From NCBI GenBank assembly GCA_036346355.1, contig CM070569.1, positions 42,138,276-42,202,275 on the forward strand: a stretch of 64,000 bases of DNA, written 5' to 3'. Under the pieces are notes generated by a model. The model was not told the DNA's origin. It saw only the letters and a program-made list of their open reading frames with translations, and searched no databases. Each line of letters opens with the position of its first letter. Positions within the stretch are counted from its first letter, which is position 1. Source of the stretch: Rhipidocladum racemiflorum. Lineage: Eukaryota; Streptophyta; Magnoliopsida; Poales; Poaceae. The position numbers and the translations under genes are program-made. This document shows, piece by piece, positions 38,097 to 49,333 of this stretch.

Positions 38097-38920
38097 CAGC
38101 AAACTTTCAGGCCATATTGCAGCCCTGCAAAACATTGTAAATCATGTGTAACATCAGTGAACAAGAACGCGGCGACTCTTGAGCTGTGTGCATATATGTT
38201 GGGCTATTGGAATATAATTGCAGATAGTTTCTTTTCTTTGGCAAGATTTTTGGTTAACTTTGTCCCCGAGTTGGGATTTGGGAAGATGCCTAGTAACTGT
38301 AGTGGGGCAGGCAAGGTTTGCTCCGATGAGAGAATGGAACCTTCCAACCGGAGCCAAGATGGGGCCCTTAATAACGAGAGGTCAATCTGAGCATGGCTTG
38401 GCAGAGCAAACCATGTGTGGTATTCTGCACACCTCCTTTTCAGCCTCCATGTCATGCTCATGCACAGTGCAGGCAGCGAATGAGAGCTTTCATTCGCATT
38501 AGTTGGGCTAGACCTTTCAGCCGAACAATCAATCCTTCCCGAGAAATGCCCTTCCAGATGGGCCCGTCCCTCTTATCGAAATTAAGAGCTTCGATCGGAA
38601 TACACAAATTTCACAAAAAAATCAGTTCATCTTCTATTGGAAAAAAATACTAACTTCTAATTAGTGGCCTCCTAAGCCTGATATATCACCTAAGATCATT
38701 AACAAAAAAAAACTGACCACGTCATGGCAGCCGCTTGCAGCTTTGCTGAGCGCACAGAGGGAATGCCCTACAGCTACTAGGGATGACGTCTTCCTGCAAT
38801 CCTGCCTAGTTTGCGTTGGACTCTGATATCCCGTGTCCACATTTGACATTTCTGAATGAATGACACGTAGGATATCTTGCTTCATATGTGCAACCAGACA
38901 AGCTGCACACACACGTACTG

Positions 38921-38921
<1 letters not shown>

Positions 38922-38992
<71 letters not shown>
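38922..38992. repeat. TA microsatellite in intron 4 of GDSL gene 2
   Basis: About 35 uninterrupted TA units between exon 4 and exon 5. Confidence 0.97.
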
Positions 38993-38995
<3 letters not shown>

Positions 38996-39876
38996 TATTA
39001 CGTGAGCAGCCAGGCAAGATGGGCACACGTAACGCATGTCGATCTACTCGAATGCAATGCAGGAACGGTGCTTAAGATCGGCGCTTAATTAAGATCGATT
39101 CTGCCTAACCTGAACATTAGGTTGCTGGCTACCTACATTGACGAATGCCCGTACACCGCTGGGCGGTCGTGCCTAACCCCACCACACAATAATCACGAAA
39201 ACGAACGCTTTTGATCATCGATTCGCGGTCAACTCTATCTTCCTGCGTCTGATCAGATGCTTGCTAAAATGGAAATCACATATCCTAATCAATCAATCAG
39301 TCGCTTTTCTTTTTACCGTTCGCCTATCTACTTCATTCCGACCAATTGGTTGATTATAATAAGAGACTTTTATCGTCATTAGGATGCACCAAAATTTACC
39401 AAAAATTTAGTATTTACTAGTATTATCTCAATGTAAACTTTGGTATCATCTTTGATGGTAAAAATTCTATCGTAATTAAGTCCATAATTGAGAATGGTGA
39501 AGGCGGAGGAGCGACGGCGTGCGCACGTACCGAAGCTCCCGGGAGACTGAACCATCTGCGTGACCTGGGCGTAGAAGTCGCCGTACATGAGCTTGACGCT
39601 GGGGTACTTGCTCTGGAGGCTGGACAGGCCCTGCTTGAGAAGCCCGTTGTGATAACTGGACAGGCTGTTGAAGCTCTTGAGGCAGCCGATCCCGTCGTAG
39701 TCGTCCTGGTTGGAGCTCTGATACAGCGTCAGGTACAGCGGGAAGCACCCGATCGGCAGCACCCCCGGCACCACGATGTCCACCGCGCCCAGCCCGATCA
39801 GCGTCTACGACATATACACGCGTTAGCAAGATTAATGTCACATCGATTCAGAGGTGTGTTGGTACCTATATAGTTT

Positions 39877-40463
39877 GGAAATTTTGGAATACTATACAAT
39901 TTATTACCCGTATTTACAAATCTAAACAACATATTTGCGTATTTACAGAAATCTCCGTCATATCCGAAATTTGAAAATTCGTTTATTCTATTTCGAAATC
40001 TCAAATTTCGTTTAACGTGTATTTCAAACCTGAAATTTCGAGAATAGCCATAACCGAAACCTCAAATTTCGGGTATGAGCTGCCACCTCATACCCGAAAC
40101 CTCAAGTTTCAGCTAAGGGCTGCACAGGAAAATGATTTGCTCACTTTGCTTTGCTCCGACGTATGGAAAAATAAAAAAAATGAAAAAAATTCATAACCGA
40201 AATCTCAAAATTCGGGTGTGAGGTGCCACCTCATACCCGAAATTTCAAGTTTCGGGTATGGCTCTTACCCGAAGTCTGGTGTTTCGTGTACAGTTTACCC
40301 GAAATTTGATGTTTCAAATACTCTGAAAATGAAATTTGAAATTTCGGGAAAGGGTAAATGAAATTTCAAATTTCGGGTATGACTGAGATATCTGTAAATA
40401 CGCAAATAAGTTGTTTAGATTTGTAAATACGGGTAATAAATTGTACAGTATTTCAAAATTTCC
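39877..40463. mobile_element. Mutator-like MITE in intron 3 of GDSL gene 2
   Basis: The ends are inverted repeats of about 90 bases with few mismatches; for example atttacaaatctaaacaac appears on the left and its complement on the right. Flanking nonamers atatagttt (39868-39876) and gtatagttt (40464-40472) match at eight of nine bases. Long inverted ends and 9-bp duplications are typical of Mutator-like elements. The core repeats cgaaatttcaagtttcggg. Confidence 0.82.
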
Positions 40464-41133
40464 GTATAGTTTTCTTTCTGAAAAAGGACGGGCGATTTTC
40501 CTTTACGGCGCGCGGTGTTGTTTTATACATACCTCCACGCCGCTCGTGATCTTGTTGATGATCTGAGGCACGTAGCCTTTGACCTCGGCGATGCCCTTGC
40601 CGCCGAAGAGTGGGGCGTTGTAGTCGTTGCCTCCGAACTCGCCGACGATGAACAGGGAATTCTTCAGGTAGCTCTTGCAATCTATATGACATGTGCATAT
40701 GTTAGCCAGTGAAGTAGTGCTAGATTTCAGTACGCTCTCCGCGGAGTTTACGCTTTTGCGTTAGTAGTACGCCATGCGAGCTTAGTTCAATTGAAGGTGA
40801 AGCGCTCACCGCTGCCGCAAATGGACGGCAGGAGCTGCTGGAACCACTGGATTTGGGTGTCCAATGGGCCGTTGTTCCAGATGCTGTTGCCCAGGCCGAG
40901 AGACTGGAAGAAGTCGAAGTTCATGGTGGTGGCGCCGATGATGGCCATGTTCGCGCCTTTCTTGAAGTCGCTGCCGCTCGCCTTGGACGGCGGGAGCAGC
41001 GGCAAACCGAAGTACTCAGCTGCGCACGTACGAGAGATCATACTAGTTCATAAAAGTACGTGCTTGAAATGTAAGCTCTGCCGGATGCAACAAGATAGGA
41101 CAACAACAGTTACAGCAGCAGTTTCACAGACAT

Positions 41134-41722
41134 CTACGATGCACCGATACGGGATACGGATACGCCGATACGGATACGGCGACACGGCGATACGGATTCT
41201 TTGGAAAATAAGGATACGCCGATACGGCGAGTATATATATAATTTCATAAATAAAAATGGCAACACAGAGATAAAAAGATAGTAGTTTGATAACAAATTT
41301 TAGATAACTTAGCACTTTGTTCTTATGACAAAAGACCACAAGTTCTAACAGTGCAATATCTGATATGAGATGGCAAATAACATTTAGCTGCATGGTTAGA
41401 CTACATGGCTTGAGGATTGAGGTTGCTCCAGCTCCATATCAAAGGATCCTCTTTCTTCACCTTGAAATACTTAAATGGGCTGCAAAACTGGGTTGTTCAG
41501 ATGACAGGCTTCAAAATAAGGTGTCATAGCTGCAAAGTATCGAAGAGGTATCGAAGTGTATCGAAGAAGTATCGGAATTAATTATATTTATTTTTTTACC
41601 TGTATTTTCTGATACTTGGCCGATACGGTATCGAAGGCGTATCGACGTATCGGAGTATCGGATACGTATCGGGATACGGGTACGGCAGTTAAGTGCCGTA
41701 TCGGTGCTTCGTAGTCTACGAG
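41134..41722. repeat. Repeat with inverted ends in intron 1 of GDSL gene 2
   Basis: The left end ctacgatgcaccgatacggg and the right end gccgtatcggtgcttcgtag are inverted. The ends are filled with gatacggatacg units, the middle is AT-rich. This is probably a small DNA transposon; its target duplication is unclear. Confidence 0.6.
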
Positions 41723-42237
41723 GGTACATCCAGAGGCAAGAGGTTAGGGAGACTGCATAATAGAGTACAACCCCAACAGAGTAAAAACAAGGGATCTACA
41801 ACCGCTATAACATAGTTTACGTACACACCAGATGACCAGACCGCTATAACAAAAGCAAGTGAAATGAATAATGATCATGCGCAGTTTAGGGTACCTAGGA
41901 AGTCGACGAAGACGCGGCCGTCGGTGCAGCGGCCAGTGGGGCGGCCGAAGTAGGTTTTTCCGTAGGGCGGCTGGCCGGTGGTGAGCCACGATGGGCAGCC
42001 GCTCGTGCAGAGGTTGCCGGTGTCGGAGATGGAGTCACCGAAGTTGTATATCGCATTGTAGCTCTGCGAAGCGCCGTGCCGGGCGAGGGCGAGGAGGAAG
42101 AGGACAGACACCACTGCCTTGATCAGCATTGCTAAGCTGCTGCGTGAGAGAGATGCTCGGAAAAAGTTTGTAACTTTGTGCCTTTTTTTCCTATGGCTTG
42201 GAGCTAAAGATGGCTCAGTTAGAACAAACCTTGCAAG

Positions 42238-42246
42238 GATTTATAG
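42238..42246 (-). promoter_or_regulatory. TATA box of GDSL gene 2
   Basis: The minus strand reads CCTATAAATC about 110 bases upstream of the start codon at 42129, a good plant TATA box in a fitting place. Confidence 0.6.
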
Positions 42247-42249
42247 GCC

Positions 42250-44400
42250 TGGGAGTACGTCACTTTGGCCATTGGCTATGCATGGTTAAGCAGTCGGTTT
42301 TGGAGGTATGCTCGTGTCCCGTGATGTGCTTTGAGATTATTCTCCCCTCCTCTTGTCATTGCTAAGGCTCGTCTCTTTTCGATACACAGCGAAAGAAACT
42401 TCCGAGTCTTGCTCTGTTCTTTTCCCCGTCCTACTGACATCTTTGCCAAAATGGTCATGGATCACATCAGCTGGAATAGATGAAAGTGTACGTGTCACCG
42501 TCCATCAGTGGTTCGATCGCGCCTTGAATTTTGCCAGATTATTCGTGGTTACTATAGCGATCAGTAATGTAACTATTTTTGTTGCTTAGCACGTAGTGGC
42601 AGTCTGGCAGAGTTCAGATTGATACGTAAGATGATAAGGAGCTATTATCCCAAAATTGCCTGGGTCCTGACAAACACTCGCATGCATGGCCAAACACGAA
42701 TTCTTGATCCAAGAGCCTAAAAGAAAAGTAAAAAGTTTGCAGTGGAGAAAGCTACGTGAAGCTGCTAATTGATCGAGGCGCCCCGGTCGTTGGGGTTGTA
42801 TATGCAGAGCTGAGGTCAGTGTCTCAATGAGCAGTGAATTGCTACTGATTGTGTGCCGGCCGTGTGTTCTCTGTGCTAGCATGATAGAGGCGTAGGGTAG
42901 CGTTCAGTGTGGTAGCCCGTCGGTGGCCATGCATGCATGACCTCTATTACTTGCACGTTGCAACATGTACCTTGTTCCACACATGAATGCCCCACTTCTT
43001 GAAAGTAGGGCACGAATGTCTCATGGGTGCTTACATATTCAGAAAAGATTGGGAAGAAGTTAAACCTCTCAACCTGCGGCCTGTGTGGGTGATGGATACT
43101 GGATAAGGATTTGATCCTTATTGACATATTGTCAACGAATTTTCGAAGGACCTAACCAAAAAATAAAAGAAAGTTCTGCTTGAAAACGAACTCTGATAGG
43201 CCACACTGCCTGCAATATTTGCATGCGAAAAATGTGGAGTGCAGCATCAAATTGAGATGGCCAACCATTTGCTAGTCCAAGCGGTGTAGCTAGCAGCTTG
43301 TTCCCCACCTTCGAAATGATGTACTATCCCCAAAGTTAATGGCAATGCTACAGCTTTCTTTTGAGTCCCTATGCAAGATCCATACAGCACCACAAAGCAA
43401 AATCTTCATCCAATTCCTTTCTTATTATTTTTTTAAAAAAAATTGGTCCGAGCTCTATTATTCATTACAAAAGAAAGAATAACACACAGGGCTGCATACG
43501 CGTACACACACATCTCCACGCGCATGCACTTGCCTCGATGAGAAACATCGGATTCGAGAATTAAACCCGGATGGACCGAACGAGCACCATCGCCTTCCCA
43601 TAGCAAACCCAACCATACGCATCACCGCTGTACAAATTTAAAAGCGCAAGTGGAAATATACAGTTCATTCACCCTCGATCACTTGAGCATTGCATGGAAC
43701 CAATCAGCATGATAGCCGTAGCATAATCATGTCCTAGGTGAGAAAATTGGTTCTGTGCATGCGCGTACCCACGTCCACGTGGCCATAATTATACAGGCAC
43801 ATCTGCAATTTCGCGTTGTTGCATGACCTCGATGTCTTGGACACTTGCGATTCATTGCCATTAGCTGCAACTTCACATCATCTTGTTTTATATATTTTTT
43901 CCTCTGATAAACTTACACTTAGCTCGTGTTAGTACTGGTGTCAGGCATAGTGGTGCACTGCCCAATGGGCGTCGCTGAATGGATAGGTTACCGACGTAAC
44001 AGCGATTAGCAAACACGTAGTAGTATAAGCATCAATCAGTCACGAAGCATCCCTGGTGCTGCAATTAAATTAACGCATTTATATGTTCTTGTCGAGCTTC
44101 CAGGGCCCAATCGAATTGGTTAGGCAAGCGAAAGAAAGATCAAAGTTACAATGTGAAGTATGCAACGATAAGATGACTGTATAAGAAATTACTAGTACCC
44201 ACTAGCCACTAGTAGCCAGTGATTGAGCAAGGCACTACTGGCTTGGCCTGTATACTTCTCGTGGGATTGTGGCGCACTCTTCGTTTCCCCTGAGGTTCTT
44301 AGCTTGCTAAGTTAATGGAAGCTTTTGAGTTGCTGGTGGTGGTAGCTGTTCGTTGTTCTGCCGTTTGGTGGCATGGGAGATGTCATTATTCTCCTCACTT
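42250..44400. other. Upstream region of GDSL gene 2, no gene recognised
   Basis: About 2.1 kb without a supportable exon. A stretch near 43425-43495 (complement ttgtaatgaataatagagct, next to an A/T run) resembles the 3' tail of a retroelement but could not be confirmed. Confidence 0.4.
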
Positions 44401-44403
44401 TAT

Positions 44404-44495
44404 GCTCCGTTTGGAATAGAAATCTGAAGAAGAAAAAAACCGCTGTCTTTGGTTTCAGAAAAAAAAGGAGAGAAATCTGCAGTCCAAACGGGGCC
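44404..44495. mobile_element. Short MITE, GCTCCGTTTGGA ends
   Basis: A 92-bp unit from gctccgtttggaatagaaat to ctgcagtccaaacggggcc with inverted ends. It is too short to hold a gene. Confidence 0.5.
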
Positions 44496-44689
44496 TTGCT
44501 CCATTTCTTTTCCTTTGGATGCGCGCTCTCTCGCCCTTTCTCGCCCTCGCCCCTCTCCCACCAGATTTTACATGAATTTATTATGCACTGCATACTTGGG
44601 GAGCTTTAGTCCGGCGCCCTTTTGGATCAAGAAATTTGTTTAAATGTCACGTTCTGTTGGGCCCGGACGATGCCATGGCAACTGGTTGA

Positions 44690-44870
44690 AAGTAAATGAT
44701 TCAAAAAGAGAATTTTTAAATCTAACCATTGATTTGTTAAAGTTATTTCTACTACTATACTACCGGAGGAAGTATAAATAATTACTCCAACTAATATGAT
44801 CCATTAGATTAAAAATAACAAACAATTCATATTGAATTTAGTATACGCTCAGAAAAGGTATGGCATTCCA
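44690..44870 (+). repeat. Worn copy of the MITE at 46661
   Basis: It shares the order taaccattgatttgttaaag, then tatgatccattagattaaaa, then ttcatattgaatttagtata with 46661-46853, with many changes. Confidence 0.5.
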
Positions 44871-45034
44871 TGACCGATGTTAGCAATTCCTACTTTCCCA
44901 GGGTCATGCACAGCAGAGAGAACTCACGAAGAGAATTCTGACACTGCCATCTTCGTAGTGATACAAAGAATGCGGTTTCTTTTGTGGCTGAATAGTGAGT
45001 AGTAGTGAGCAAGGTGCAAAATCACCTGGAGCTG

Positions 45035-46149
45035 ACAAACAACACCTGGATGAACATTCTCAGAAAAATCACCACACGAGACCAGCTTCTCGAATTCTTC
45101 CTGCTTTGGCGGCTCCTGCGTCAGGTCAATCTGCATCCTGATGCCCCGGACCAAATCCGATGGCGCTGGACAGCACATGGTTCGTACACAGCGCGATCGG
45201 CTTACAGGTAGCAGTTCGTTGGAGCCATACCGCTGCATAACTTCAACTCCATTTGAAAAGCCAAGACTGAAAATAAATGCAAATTCTTCGCTTGGCTTCT
45301 CGTGCAAAACAGGATCTTTAACTGCGGACATCTTAGCCCGTAGGGGATGGCCGCATACCGCAGTTTGTTGCCTTTGCAACTTCGAGTCCGAATCGGCCAA
45401 CCATCTAATGCTGCGCTGCACTTTTGCTACCTCTTTTTGGACCTCCTTGTTTGCATCGCTACACCTCCAACCCTACGCGCCTTCTGACAGTGACCTCGGT
45501 GACTCCATCGTCTCCTGGTGGCAAAAACGGCGCGACGGTGTGACGACCAGTCTTCAGAGAGCTTTTGATGGAATCCTAATTTATGGCTTCTGGAACATCT
45601 GGAAGAAGAAAAGCAATAGAATTTTCAACGCAACCTGCTCTAACATCCAGAACGTAGTCTGTAAGACTAAAGAGGACTTAGCAAACTTCGCACTCGCGAA
45701 TCTTCGCACCTGTAATCTAGTCTAGGAGGAGGTTTCTGTTTTTTGGTTTGAGAGTGACTAGGCAACGGTATACCGTTGCAACGGTATAGCCATAAAACTT
45801 ATGAAACTTATCAGTTTCAGTGCTGGTTTCATGAGTTTCAGTGTTTAGTTTCATCAGTTTCATGTTTTATTAGTTTTTAGTGCTAAGTTTTATGTGTTTC
45901 AGTGCAAAAAATCATAAGTTTCATGAGTTTCAGAGGTATACCGTTGCAACGGTATACCGTTTTTTAGTTTTTCTGTTTTGGTTTATGTTGTTTAGGAGGC
46001 TGCGAGGGGCCCTTGGTCCTCCAGGGCGCTGCTACCATCCTCGACTGCCTTCCCATGTTTTTCCTTCTATCTTTTGTTCCTTTCGGGACTCTCTGTATTT
46101 GTTATTACCTTCTCCCTTAATGAATCAGTAGAGCTTCTGCCCCGCTTTC
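45035..46149 (+). mobile_element. 5'-truncated L1-type LINE with target duplication
   Basis: The left flank aaaatcacctggagctg (45018-45034) recurs after an A-run at 46156-46171 as aaatcacctggggctg. This target duplication plus poly(A) marks L1-like insertion. The body begins inside the last part of the reverse-transcriptase protein. It encodes the zf-RVT region: IRWRWTAHGSYTARSAYR, then (frame shifted) LARRGWPHTAVCCLCNFESE with the zinc-binding Cys pair, then ALANLRTCNLV and a stop at 45723-45725. Only the 3' 1.1 kb of a LINE is present. A MITE (45765-45960) sits in its 3' untranslated part. Confidence 0.88.
45765..45960. mobile_element. Palindrome-ended MITE, copy A (inside LINE)
   Basis: The outer 24 bases at each end are perfect inverted repeats built from ACGGTATACCGT and AACGGTATA. 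Each end is itself largely self-complementary. The core repeats agtttcatgagtttcag. Copy B is at 47251-47472; both are followed by agtttttctg, so the true element may extend to about 45975. Confidence 0.75.
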
Positions 46150-46660
46150 AAAAAAAAATCACCTGGGGCTGGGGCTGGGAGTGAAGAACACGCCTGATCA
46201 GGCGACTGCCAAACTAGTCGAACAGAGCAAATTGTGGTCAGCCACGGAATTCTCTTCTCCTTGCACAGCAACAATGGGAGCATCCAAAGCAGAATAATGA
46301 GCAGGAACTCACCACCTAGTCACCTACCATGACCAACCCCCAGAGACCAGTCACATCCGTGGACTGTTCAATTCATTTCAGCTTCCACCTCCCGAAATTC
46401 ATCATAAGAAAAACAGAAAATGCACTCTTAACATCGGGAAAATATATCTGGAGAGGAAATGGAGCTTTTCAACCGTGTTCTTTTTTCTCTCCATCAATAA
46501 TTCTTTATGTACTAGTTCAAATTATTAGAGCTATCCTAACTCAGGTACATCTTCCACAGGTTTACGCAAAACACAGTGATACTGCTTAGATCGATGAGAA
46601 TTTCCCTTATCCAGTTATCCTGACTCTGCTGTCGGACATGTTCACTTGTAGATAAGAAAA

Positions 46661-46853
46661 GAGAAATTTTATGGTGGATTATACTTGTAGTATAAAATAT
46701 GTAGTAGAAATCACATCTAACCGTTGATTTGTTAAGGGTGTTTGTACTTCTCTACTACCAGGTGTAGTATAAGTAAACTCAAGTTAATCTAATCCATTGG
46801 ATCGAAAAGAATGAACGGTTCATATTCAATTTAGTGTACCGTAAAAGAGCTCT
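46661..46853 (+). mobile_element. MITE, GAG...TTTTAC ends, copy 1
   Basis: 193 bp starting gagaaattttatggtgga and ending gtaccgtaaaagagctct. An inverted copy lies at 49334-49526 with the same internal blocks (tctaaccgttgatttgttaa, aatccattggatcgaaaa). Confidence 0.7.
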
Positions 46854-46879
46854 AAGAAAATGCACTATCAGGCAACAGA

Positions 46880-47110
46880 AGTATTTCCTCCGGTCTTAAA
46901 AAGATAACGTTTTAGGTACAGTGATGATCAAACTTTTAAAACTTTGACTACTGATATATTTTTAAATATTTAAATTGGATACATGAAAATTAGATGTTTA
47001 GACTTGTCTCGAGAAGTACTTTCGTAATATTATAATTTTATTGAGTTTTATCAATATATTATAATAAAAATTTACGGTCAAAGTTGTGTTTTGAAGGCTG
47101 TGTCGATATC
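46880..47110. mobile_element. Worn Stowaway-type MITE
   Basis: The left end tcctccggtcttaaaaagat matches the well-known CTCCCTCCGT... Stowaway end. The inside is AT-rich with aaactttgactactgatata; the right end is decayed (tcaaagttgtgttttgaagg). Confidence 0.5.
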
Positions 47111-47250
47111 ATTAAGTTGTATAACGCGGCTAATATGCATATTATTTGCATGGCACGTCACAAACTGAAGTTTGACACCAACCTGGTTGGAAAACCAGCT
47201 GGCATAACGACCTAGACCGGACATTGAGAAAGAACTCTTAAATTAATGAG

Positions 47251-47472
47251 CAGAACTATTGGACGGTATACCGTTCCAACGGTATAGCCCGAAACTTATG
47301 AAACTTGTGAAACTCGTGATCGGTTTCATGTGTTCCAGTGTTTAGTTTCATGAGTTTCAGGTTTCATCAGTTTTTAGTGTTAAGTTTCATGAGTTTCAGT
47401 GTAAAAAATCACAAGTTTCACACGTTTCATTGCTATACCGTTTAGACGGTATAGCGTCCGATAGTTTTTCTG
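47251..47472. mobile_element. Palindrome-ended MITE, copy B
   Basis: It runs from cagaactattggacggtata to gacggtatagcgtccgatag and tttttctg, with inverted ends and the same core as copy A. Flanks taaattaatgag (47239-47250) and taaattaattag (47473-47484) match at 11 of 12 bases and are probably the target duplication. Confidence 0.75.
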
Positions 47473-47583
47473 TAAATTAATTAGTTGACCTTAGGGTTTG
47501 CCTGTAGAGTCCAAACAGTGAAAATGTAGCTCCTGAAAAGAAACGACAACCATTATTTTTTTTAGGAATCAACGACAGCTTAT

Positions 47584-48029
47584 CAGGGTTCAAAAAATCG
47601 ACGAAAATCGCTCGATTTTCGGCCATATCGCCGCGGCTCGATATCAAAAACCGGTCGGTAAACCGATCCAATTCAAAAAATAATTCGAAAAAATTCGAAA
47701 ATTCGAAAAAATTTACGTGTCAAAAACCGGTCGAAAATCGGTGGAAATCGGTCGATTTTCGCCGAAAATCGTCGAAAATCGCTACAAAAATCGATCGCAC
47801 AAAAAAGTTCAACAAGGTCGTCGATTTTCCACACGAAATCGTCGATTTTCCACGAAAACCGGTCGATTTTCCACGAAAATCGACGATTTTTGAATTTTTT
47901 TTTGAAAAAATTTGGTTTTTGAATTCATACGATTTTTAACGATTTTCGGCCGATTTTCGACTCGATTTTTGCGATTATCGAAAATCACTGTTCATGCGAA
48001 AATCACACCAAACGATTTTGTGAACCCTG
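47584..48029. mobile_element. hAT-type MITE with 8-bp target duplication
   Basis: The ends CAGGGTTCAAAAAATCG and CGATTTTGTGAACCCTG are inverted. The octamer CAGCTTAT is perfect on both sides (47576-47583 and 48030-48037). The core is a dense set of cgaaaatcgtcgattttc units that can fold on themselves. Same family as 1265-1611. Confidence 0.87.
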
Positions 48030-48078
48030 CAGCTTATCGCTCAAAGACGGCAAATAGAACCAAACAACAATCTTAATA

Positions 48079-48263
48079 CTCCCTCCAGTTTGCAAATACT
48101 TATCGTTTTGGACATCGCCACGATCTCTAAAATACAACTTTAACCTAAAATTATAATATTTTGAAAGCTCTTTTCATGACAAATCTATTTATGTAACTTT
48201 TATGTGTTCAATCCAAATATTTTAAAAGTTATTTATAGATAAAGTATTTGCAAATTGGAGGAG
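48079..48263. mobile_element. Stowaway MITE, TA target
   Basis: It starts CTCCCTCCAGTTTGCAAATA and ends TATTTGCAAATTGGAGGAG, flanked by TA on both sides (48077-48078 and 48264-48265). 185 bp, non-coding, typical Stowaway (Tc1/mariner-derived). Confidence 0.9.
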
Positions 48264-48269
48264 TATCTT

Positions 48270-49120
48270 TAATTCCTGGATGCCCACAGCACGACAGAGG
48301 CGTATAAAGCTTCTAGAAAACGTTGCAACTGCAATTTAGTGAGCCTACTATATGCAATCCTGATTAGTCGCATTGGGGTTTAGTGATTTAAGCATTGACA
48401 ACCCAACAAGGAATTAAAAATATTAGCCAGAAGAGAAGACCACAATGGGAATGACACGCAGCAGGGAAGTTACTAGCAGCACAGAAAAATATTAGCCAGA
48501 AGGAATGGTGGTGGTTGCGCCGTTGCGGCGATCCACATAATTAACTCTTGAATAACGACGATAGTTTTGCCATTAATTTTGAGTTAATTACACTAATATG
48601 AATATATTTAATTAATAAATCATCGAGTAAGTTCGATATTTTATAAATTAATACGTCGTTTCAGAGTGTTGCAGCAGAACACTAATTAGATATTTCAAAA
48701 AAAAATTATTACATTCTATATATGCAGTACCATCTTACTTTTCTTCATCAGTCTTATTACACCAAAAATTTAATATTACATTTATTATACTAGTTAGTGC
48801 ATTCTTATCTTTCTAGTATACGCTCGTATTAACGGAGATCTCGCAGAGCATACACCTCACTTCTGATATCAAAATATCTATCCTCCTATGATGTACCCCT
48901 GATAGTTGGGTAAAGCTCGTATGCAAGAGAATTTTGTAAACCGTTAGTGTTAGTGCATTTTTTGTTGTTGCGTTCTATCAATATCATGAGCTACAATATA
49001 TTACAGTAGCTATTTTTTGTCAATGCTTTTGGAATTTAGATTTCCATTGTTGTTTATGTACTGAAATGCACGAGTAGTTACATCAGATATTAATGATTCA
49101 TGCGTTGGTGTGGATTAAAT
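48270..49120. other. Intergenic AT-rich DNA, no gene recognised
   Basis: The phrase aaaatattagccagaaga is repeated near 48418 and 48487. Nothing coding is seen. Confidence 0.4.
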
Positions 49121-49123
49121 AGC

Positions 49124-49266
49124 GAGCAGTGCTTCTATACTTTTCCTCTCAATACAAATTGCACATATCTTGAATTAAGCGAAGGGGTAAGTAATCTTCA
49201 TGTAACATTCATTCATGCTTTAATATTTGTGCAACTTTAAAAAAGAAAAGCATAGAAGCACCTCTC
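49124..49266. mobile_element. Small MITE, GAGNNGTGCTTCTAT ends, copy 1
   Basis: 143 bp from gagcagtgcttctatacttt to gaaaagcatagaagcacctc with inverted ends. Copy 2 is at 50965-51107. Confidence 0.7.
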
Positions 49267-49333
49267 GTAGATAGCGGACTGCTATTTCTTTGTACAAAAA
49301 ATACGTTGATGGTCAAAATTAAGGATATGATTA

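Larger units (their letters stand above)
38097..42129 (-). pseudogene. GDSL esterase/lipase gene 2, exons 1-4 and start of exon 5
   Basis: Secreted GDSL-type hydrolase; substrate unknown. Minus-strand exons are 41895-42129, 40810-41019, 40533-40681, 39531-39804 and the first 28 nt of exon 5 at 38097-38124. All have GT/AG borders and consistent phases. The exon continues at 25315-25504 beyond the retrotransposon. The intact frame would be 361 residues, normal for the family. Residues 1-22 form a signal peptide (VLFLLALARHGAS). Block I NFGDS gives Ser33; block III is GEFGGNDYN; exon 4 has VDIVVPGVLPIGCFPLYL. The catalytic Asp/His lie beyond the insertion, so the present allele should not give an active enzyme unless 12.6 kb is removed from the transcript. 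Apart from the insertion no stop or shift was seen, so the damage looks young. Paralogue of the gene at 1991-3221. Confidence 0.92.

Noticed and set aside
38860..39088. Open frames with YIYIYI or ISIS repeats
   Set aside because: They are translation of the TA microsatellite.
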